A DNA stretch of 64,000 nt from JBBIND01 sp037444075 (GTDB lineage Bacteria > Acidobacteriota > Terriglobia > Bryobacterales > Bryobacteraceae): NCBI GenBank assembly GCA_037444075.1, contig JBBIND010000011.1, positions 1 to 64,000 of the forward strand, written 5' to 3'. Positions 59,442 to 64,000 of the stretch are shown in pieces. The position numbers were made by a program, and so were the translations under genes. Every line of letters begins with the position of its first letter. Position 1 is the first letter of the stretch. The notes beneath the pieces are model-generated. The model ran no database searches. It was given only the letters and a program-made list of their open reading frames with translations, and was not told where the DNA came from.

Positions 59442-61514
59442 ATGAAAGCCCTGGACTTGGGCGTAGCGTTGATCCTCTGCCTGGCCTCTCCGGCAGCGGC
59501 TCAAGTTGCCTGTACTTTTGCTCTGGCGCCTGCCGGCGTGAGCGTCCCCGCTCGCGGCCCCAATCCGGATGGCAGCGCGCATGGCGTTATCACGGTAACA
59601 GCAAGCCGCAGCGACTGCGCCCGGACCGCCACGAGCAATGTCGAGTGGATCACTGTTTCCTTCGGAAGCCCCGGCACGGGCCACGGAACCGTCGGGTACA
59701 CGGTGAAACTCAACACCTGGCCAGTGCCCCGGACGGGGACCGTAACGGTTGGCGGCCAGGCTTTCACCGTGAACCAGGCTGCGGCCAATTGCGATTTCAA
59801 CCTGACCGCTTCGGCCACGCAGTTTCCACCCTCCGGCGGGAGCGGAACGCTTACCGTCACGACCACTTGCAGTTGGGTCGCTTCGAGCAGCGTCGCCTGG
59901 ATAGGAGTTGTCTCGCCGAGCGCCACGACCGGTAATGGCACGGCCCCTTTCATCGTGCAACCCAATCCGGCCGGTCAGGAACGCACCGGCGTGCTGACGG
60001 CGGGCTTGCGTAGCATCAACGTCACCCAGGCTGCGGCGCCCTGCAATGTTGTCTTGGCGCCCTCCAGCGCCTCGATTGGGGCAGGCGCGGAGAATGGCTC
60101 CTTCAGCGTCATTGCCCCGGTGGGCTGCCCGTGGTCTGTTACGAGCAACGCGGCTTGGGTTGCCGCTACGCCGTCGGCGAACGCGGTGAATTACTCGGCG
60201 GCGGCCAACAATACACCCGCGCAAAGGACCGCCGTCATAGGCGCGGGCAATGCGCAGTTCACGCTCACTCAAGCCGCCTCTTCCTGTCCTTTCAACCTCT
60301 CGCATCAAACGGCCACGGTTCCGGCGGCACGCGGCAACTTTTCGATCGCCGTTTCCACTACAACCTGCGAGTGGAGCGCAGTCAGTAACGCCAGTTGGAT
60401 CACCCTCGTCAGCGGCTCCGCCGGGAGCGGCACGGGTTTGATCACCTACTCGGTCGCCGACAACCCCGCCGGCGAGCGGAGAACGGGCACGATCACCATC
60501 GCCGGACGCGAGTTCACTGTCATCCAGCAGGCCGCGCCCTGCCAGTTTGTGCTGATTCCGCCGAGCCTGGTCGTGCCCGCGAGCGGCGGTTCCGGAGTGA
60601 TTCAGGTAGCCGGGCCACAAGGCTGTGCGTGGACCCTGAACAGTCCCGTGCCATGGGTTTCCATCGTTTCCTGGACAACAACCGCGACCGGCGGAAGCGT
60701 CAGCTACTCCGCGGCTGCGAACCCGGGGCCAGGGCCTCGTTCGGGCGTATTGACCATAGCGGGACAGGCTTTCCTGATGAACCAGGAAGAGCCTGGGCCG
60801 CGCATCACCGCCGGTGGGGTAACGAATGGCGCCAGCTTCCGGGCAGGACCGGTGGCGCCCGGTGAGATCATCACGATTTTCGGCGCGATAATAGGCCCGC
60901 CGCAACTCACCACGCTGCAACTCACTTCCGATGGCAAGAGATTGACGAACACGCTCGCGAACACACGGGTGTTCTTCGACGGACTGGCCGCGCCGCTGAT
61001 CTACGTTTCGGAATCGCAGACCAGCGCGATTGTCCCTTACGCCGTGGAGGACCGCCGCACAGTGCAGATGCAGGTCGAATATGCTGGCCGGCGCTCAAAC
61101 CCGGTGACGCTGGACGTGGCCTCGACGGCTCCCGGCGTGTTCACTTTGAACTCGAGCGGTTCCGGCGCAGGCGCAGTCCTCAACCAGGATTACAGCGTTA
61201 ATTCCGCTGCCGCGCCCGCCGAAAGGGGTTCCGTCGTCATGATCTTCGCCACCGGCGAGGGGCAGACTGTCCCGCCGGGCGAGGACGGGAAACTGGCTGA
61301 CACGCTGGCCAATCCCAGGGAACCGGTGGCAGTGGTCATCGGCGGACTGCCCGCGGAAGTGGAGTACGCCGGCTCGGCGCCCGGCAACGTGGCGGGATTG
61401 CTGCAGGTGAATGCGCGCATCCCGACGCCGGTGCAGCCCGGACCGGCTGTGCCGCTGGCTGTGGTGATGGGTGGCCGGTCAAGCCAGCCCGGCGTCACCA
61501 TCGCCGTGCGCTGA
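59442..61514 (+). CDS. Secreted protein with five BACON-type repeats and Solibacter-type C-terminal domain
   Basis: A 690-residue protein with a signal peptide (ALILCLASPAAA). Five Ig-like repeats of about 84 residues begin at C24, C117, C201, C282 and C367; each has a first Cys and a second Cys before or near a Trp (C-x-W), so each probably has a disulfide. The last ~235 residues (from GGVTNGASF) match the C-terminal domain found in many secreted Solibacter proteins, ending in a stretch with VVMGGRSS. BACON domains are thought to bind carbohydrate or mucin. TAAGAT is nine bases before the ATG; no ribosome site is visible. Confidence 0.8.
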   Translation: MKALDLGVALILCLASPAAAQVACTFALAPAGVSVPARGPNPDGSAHGVITVTASRSDCARTATSNVEWITVSFGSPGTGHGTVGYTVKLNTWPVPRTGTVTVGGQAFTVNQAAANCDFNLTASATQFPPSGGSGTLTVTTTCSWVASSSVAWIGVVSPSATTGNGTAPFIVQPNPAGQERTGVLTAGLRSINVTQAAAPCNVVLAPSSASIGAGAENGSFSVIAPVGCPWSVTSNAAWVAATPSANAVNYSAAANNTPAQRTAVIGAGNAQFTLTQAASSCPFNLSHQTATVPAARGNFSIAVSTTTCEWSAVSNASWITLVSGSAGSGTGLITYSVADNPAGERRTGTITIAGREFTVIQQAAPCQFVLIPPSLVVPASGGSGVIQVAGPQGCAWTLNSPVPWVSIVSWTTTATGGSVSYSAAANPGPGPRSGVLTIAGQAFLMNQEEPGPRITAGGVTNGASFRAGPVAPGEIITIFGAIIGPPQLTTLQLTSDGKRLTNTLANTRVFFDGLAAPLIYVSESQTSAIVPYAVEDRRTVQMQVEYAGRRSNPVTLDVASTAPGVFTLNSSGSGAGAVLNQDYSVNSAAAPAERGSVVMIFATGEGQTVPPGEDGKLADTLANPREPVAVVIGGLPAEVEYAGSAPGNVAGLLQVNARIPTPVQPGPAVPLAVVMGGRSSQPGVTIAVR
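59511..60797 (+). repeat. Five tandem BACON-type protein repeats
   Basis: Within the coding sequence, repeats start at nucleotides 59511, 59790, 60042, 60285 and 60540. They share C-x-F/V at the start, W-[IV] near the middle, a PxGxRTG turn, a G-x-x-F/I-x-V strand and NQ[AE] at the end. The DNA itself is not closely repeated. Confidence 0.75.
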
Positions 61515-61527
61515 CTGTCCAGGCGCC

Positions 61528-62766
61528 TCACTCGTAGCGCAAGGCCTCGGCAGGCGCGATGCGCGTGGCGCTGCGCGCCGGATAGAGCGTGGCCAGGAAA
61601 CTGACCAGCAGCGCTACCGCAGGGACCCAGAGTCCGTCCACCCAGCGCGGCTCGAAGGGAACGAAACTGAGCGAGTAGACTTCCTCATCCAGCCGTACCC
61701 AGCGGTAGTGGTCCGCCAGGAAACTCAGTATGTAGCCGGCGCACAGCCCGATGACCGAACCCACCGCGCCAATCAGCACGCCCTGAAGCATGAAGATCTT
61801 GCGGATTTGCTCGCGCCGGGTGCCCATCGACATCAGGATGGCGATGTCGCGGTGCTTTTCCATCACCATCATGACGAGCGTAATGAGGATGTTCAGAGCT
61901 GCTATCAACTGAATCAGCCCAATCGTGATCACCGTGACCACGCGCTCCATGCGCAGCGCATTCAACAACTGGCGGTTCTGCTCCATCCAATGAGTGGCAG
62001 CCAGTCCCGGCGGCGCCAGCGCCTCGGCGGCATGCGCCACCGCGGCAGCCTGATGGATGTCATCCAGGCGCATCTCGACGGCGTTCACCACGTCTTCCAG
62101 GGACAACACTCTCTGCACCTGGTCCAGGGAAGCGAACGCCCACGCTGAGTCGAGTTCAAAGAAACCCGATTCGAACAGCCCCGCCACGCGGAAGCGATAG
62201 TAGCCGGGACGCGGACCGAAGGGCGTCAATTCGCCCTGCGGACTGATCACCGTGACCACGTCGCCCGTACGCATGCCCACTGACTCGGCGAGCCTCGAAC
62301 CCAGGATGATCCCCGCCATCCCGGACTTCGGGGCCAATGTGTCGAGCGATCCGGCTTTCAGCGCGCGCAACGCCACGGGCAGCTGATCCGCGCCGCCGCC
62401 CATCTGAATGCCCTTGATCACGCCGCCGGAAGAATGCAGCGGGCCGCTGAAGAAAACGTGTCCATACAGGCTCGGCTCCGCCGCCTCGACGTGAGGCAGG
62501 CTCCGCACGCTCTTGAGCAGTTGCTCGTAGTTCTCGATGCCGGCCGCAGGTTCCTTTTCGAGCAGGGTTACGTGGGCGGTAGCGCCGAGCAGGCTGCGTT
62601 GCAGGGTGTTGCGGAAGCCGTTGTTGATGGCGAGAGCGATAATCAGCGCCATGACGCCGGCGGCCACGCCCAAAACGGAGATGGCGGTGATGAGCGAAAT
62701 GACCGCCTGCTTCCGCTTGGCCTTCAAATAGCGCAGCGCGATGAACAGTTCGAAACGCTTCAACAC
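61528..62766 (-). CDS. LolC/LolE-type lipoprotein-releasing ABC transporter permease
   Basis: A 412-residue permease of the FtsX/LolCE kind. One N-terminal membrane segment (~22-46), a large periplasmic domain (~47-265) and three C-terminal segments (near 275, 330 and 380). The opening FIALRYLKAKRKQAVISLIT is typical. It starts with GTG after an ORF gap of six bases from lysS, so the two are co-transcribed. No lolD ATPase gene is next to it. Confidence 0.9.
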   Translation of the reverse strand: MLKRFELFIALRYLKAKRKQAVISLITAISVLGVAAGVMALIIALAINNGFRNTLQRSLLGATAHVTLLEKEPAAGIENYEQLLKSVRSLPHVEAAEPSLYGHVFFSGPLHSSGGVIKGIQMGGGADQLPVALRALKAGSLDTLAPKSGMAGIILGSRLAESVGMRTGDVVTVISPQGELTPFGPRPGYYRFRVAGLFESGFFELDSAWAFASLDQVQRVLSLEDVVNAVEMRLDDIHQAAAVAHAAEALAPPGLAATHWMEQNRQLLNALRMERVVTVITIGLIQLIAALNILITLVMMVMEKHRDIAILMSMGTRREQIRKIFMLQGVLIGAVGSVIGLCAGYILSFLADHYRWVRLDEEVYSLSFVPFEPRWVDGLWVPAVALLVSFLATLYPARSATRIAPAEALRYE

Positions 62767-62772
62767 TGTGGC

Positions 62773-64000
62773 CTAGGTCTCCAGGCGGCGCAGCCGTTCG
62801 GCGAGGCCGATGGGCCCCTCGGGGCGCAGCAAGGGGAAGAGGATGACATCGCGGATGGATCGGGAGTTCGTCAGGATCATCGCGAGCCTATCGATGCCGA
62901 TGCCTTCACCTCCGGTTGGCGACAGCCCGAAGCACATGGCGCGCAGATAGTCCTCGTCCATCTGGTGGGCCTCTTCGTCGCCGCGCTCGCGCAGGGCAAG
63001 CTGCGTTTCGAAACGCCGGCGCTGCTCCCGCGGGTCGTTCAACTCGGTGTAGGCGTTGCCGATTTCCATGCCGGCGGCATAGATCTCAAACCTCTCCACC
63101 ATGCCCGGCTCGTCAGGCTTCGTCTTCGAAAGCGGCGAGGTCTCGACCGGGTAGTCGAAGATGATGGTGGGCTGAATCAGGTGGGGTTCGGCGACGCGCT
63201 CGAACAAATCCACCAGTGCTTCTCCTGCCGTTGCTCTGGTGGACTGCCGTCCCAGCCAGACGGCATCCCGCAACTGGTCCTGCGACGGTTTGTCAGCGCC
63301 ACGCCAGTACTCCACCACGGCGTCCCTCATGCTCAGCCGGCGGATATTGCCAAAATCCAGTTGTTGCCCCTGGTACTCCACCACGGCTGAACCGGTGGCA
63401 TCAATCGCCGTTTGCCGCAGCAACTCGCAGGACAGGTCCATCAGCCCCTGGTAATCCGTGTATGCCTGATAAAACTCCAGCATGGTGAATTCAGGGTTGT
63501 GCTGGGAAGAGATGCCTTCGTTGCGGAAATTCCGGTTGATTTCATAGACGCGCTCTAACCCGCCCACCACGAGCCGCTTCAAGTAAAGTTCGGGAGCGAT
63601 GCGGAGGTAGAGATCCATGTCCAGCGTGTTGTGGTGCGTGATGAATGGCCTCGCCGTGGCGCCTCCGTACAGAGGCTGCATCATGGGCGTCTCCACTTCC
63701 AGGAAGCCGCGTTCATCCAGTTGACGCCGGAGTGAGGCAATGATCCTGGCGCGCGTCGTGAATACTTTGTGTGTTTCAGGACTGGCGATCAAATCCAGGT
63801 AACGCTGCCGGTAGCGCGTCTCGACATCTTCGAGACCGTGCCATTTTTCGGGCATATTCAGCAGCGTCTTCGAAAGGAAATGCAGGCGGTCCACATGCAC
63901 GCTGAGTTCGCCGGTTCGCGTGCGGAACAAGTAGCCTTCCGCTCCGATGATATCGCCCAGGTCCAGCAACTGGAAAAGATCCCAGTCCTTTTCGGTTACG
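62773..64000 (-). CDS. lysS: Lysine-tRNA ligase (5' end outside window)
   Basis: The frame is open at the right edge. The visible part begins inside the OB-fold (LGDIIGAEGYLFRTRTGELS), then the class II core with LETRYRQ-type VETRYRQRYLDLI, motif 2 in INRNFRNEGISSQHNPEFT, and motif 3 GEGIGIDRLAMILTNS near the end. It charges tRNA-Lys. The complete enzyme is about 500 residues, so roughly the first 90 are missing. Confidence 0.96.
   Translation of the reverse strand, partial: VTEKDWDLFQLLDLGDIIGAEGYLFRTRTGELSVHVDRLHFLSKTLLNMPEKWHGLEDVETRYRQRYLDLIASPETHKVFTTRARIIASLRRQLDERGFLEVETPMMQPLYGGATARPFITHHNTLDMDLYLRIAPELYLKRLVVGGLERVYEINRNFRNEGISSQHNPEFTMLEFYQAYTDYQGLMDLSCELLRQTAIDATGSAVVEYQGQQLDFGNIRRLSMRDAVVEYWRGADKPSQDQLRDAVWLGRQSTRATAGEALVDLFERVAEPHLIQPTIIFDYPVETSPLSKTKPDEPGMVERFEIYAAGMEIGNAYTELNDPREQRRRFETQLALRERGDEEAHQMDEDYLRAMCFGLSPTGGEGIGIDRLAMILTNSRSIRDVILFPLLRPEGPIGLAERLRRLET

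Noticed and set aside
59151..60920. A 589-residue open frame opposite the BACON protein
   Set aside because: Arg- and Gly-rich with no domains; a shadow.
1..64000. tRNA, rRNA, CRISPR array, insertion sequence, prophage, defence system
   Set aside because: Looked for by eye in the gaps; nothing with the required folds, repeats, transposase or nuclease motifs was seen.

Overview
The window reads as a chromosomal segment of an Acidobacteriota bacterium, most likely Bryobacterales/Solibacter-like. The clearest lineage marks are two Oar-type TonB-dependent receptors with N-terminal carboxypeptidase-regulatory domains, two VWA proteins of the acidobacterial type, two CBM9-plus-barrel (DUF5916-like) proteins, and a secreted protein with five BACON-type repeats followed by the C-terminal domain described from Solibacter. 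The DNA is GC-rich and gene-dense, so long open frames on the opposite strand are common and mostly meaningless. I saw no rRNA, tRNA, CRISPR array, insertion sequence or prophage, and the order looks like ordinary vertically inherited chromosome.

Layout. (1) 1-5989, plus strand: a tightly overlapping lipid operon, comprising the end of an acyl-activating ligase/PlsC fusion, PlsY, a SerB-like HAD phosphatase, a LarA-like (nickel-pincer family) protein, an NAD-dependent SDR and a diacylglycerol-kinase-family lipid kinase. It resembles ether-lipid (elb-like) clusters and is the most interesting system here. (2) 6050-10019: a secreted sialidase-like propeller protein and a large NDP-forming acyl-CoA synthetase/GNAT fusion preceded by a ten-codon leader frame. 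(3) 10024-19618, mostly minus strand: rmlA-rmlC-rmlB for dTDP-sugars, a cupin, a methyltransferase with zinc ribbon, a degenerate amidohydrolase lipoprotein, a HAD phosphatase, a broken macro-domain gene, an SGNH protein, phosphomannomutase/phosphoglucomutase and a 3-methyladenine glycosylase. (4) 19645-22595: ThpR, then an ECF sigma factor, zinc-finger anti-sigma factor, DUF3106 protein and DksA/TraR-type regulator. (5) 22823-33548: Oar-like receptor, DUF5916-like protein, Gfo/Idh/MocA oxidoreductase, 3-keto-glycoside hydrolase-like protein, O-methyltransferase, and an ACE-like M2 peptidase lipoprotein. (6) 33590-40934: housekeeping purA, pheS, pheT, an FtsB-like protein, cutA, and a GntP-type permease. 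(7) 41269-50764: secreted propeller protein, VWA proteins, coiled-coil membrane protein, thymidine kinase, second DUF5916-like protein, and the molybdenum-cofactor genes moeA-moaC-mog. (8) 50944-64000: second Oar-like receptor, the acpP-fabF-etfB-etfA operon, a Tat-exported mannonate-dehydratase-like protein, the BACON protein, a LolC/E-type permease and the cut-off lysS.

Together these suggest an aerobic heterotroph with much secreted carbohydrate-directed protein, outer-membrane uptake or adhesion receptors, and a dedicated unusual membrane-lipid pathway. Family assignments come from motifs read by eye; no database search was possible. Many genes in operons overlap by ATGA or GTGA, which decided several start codons.
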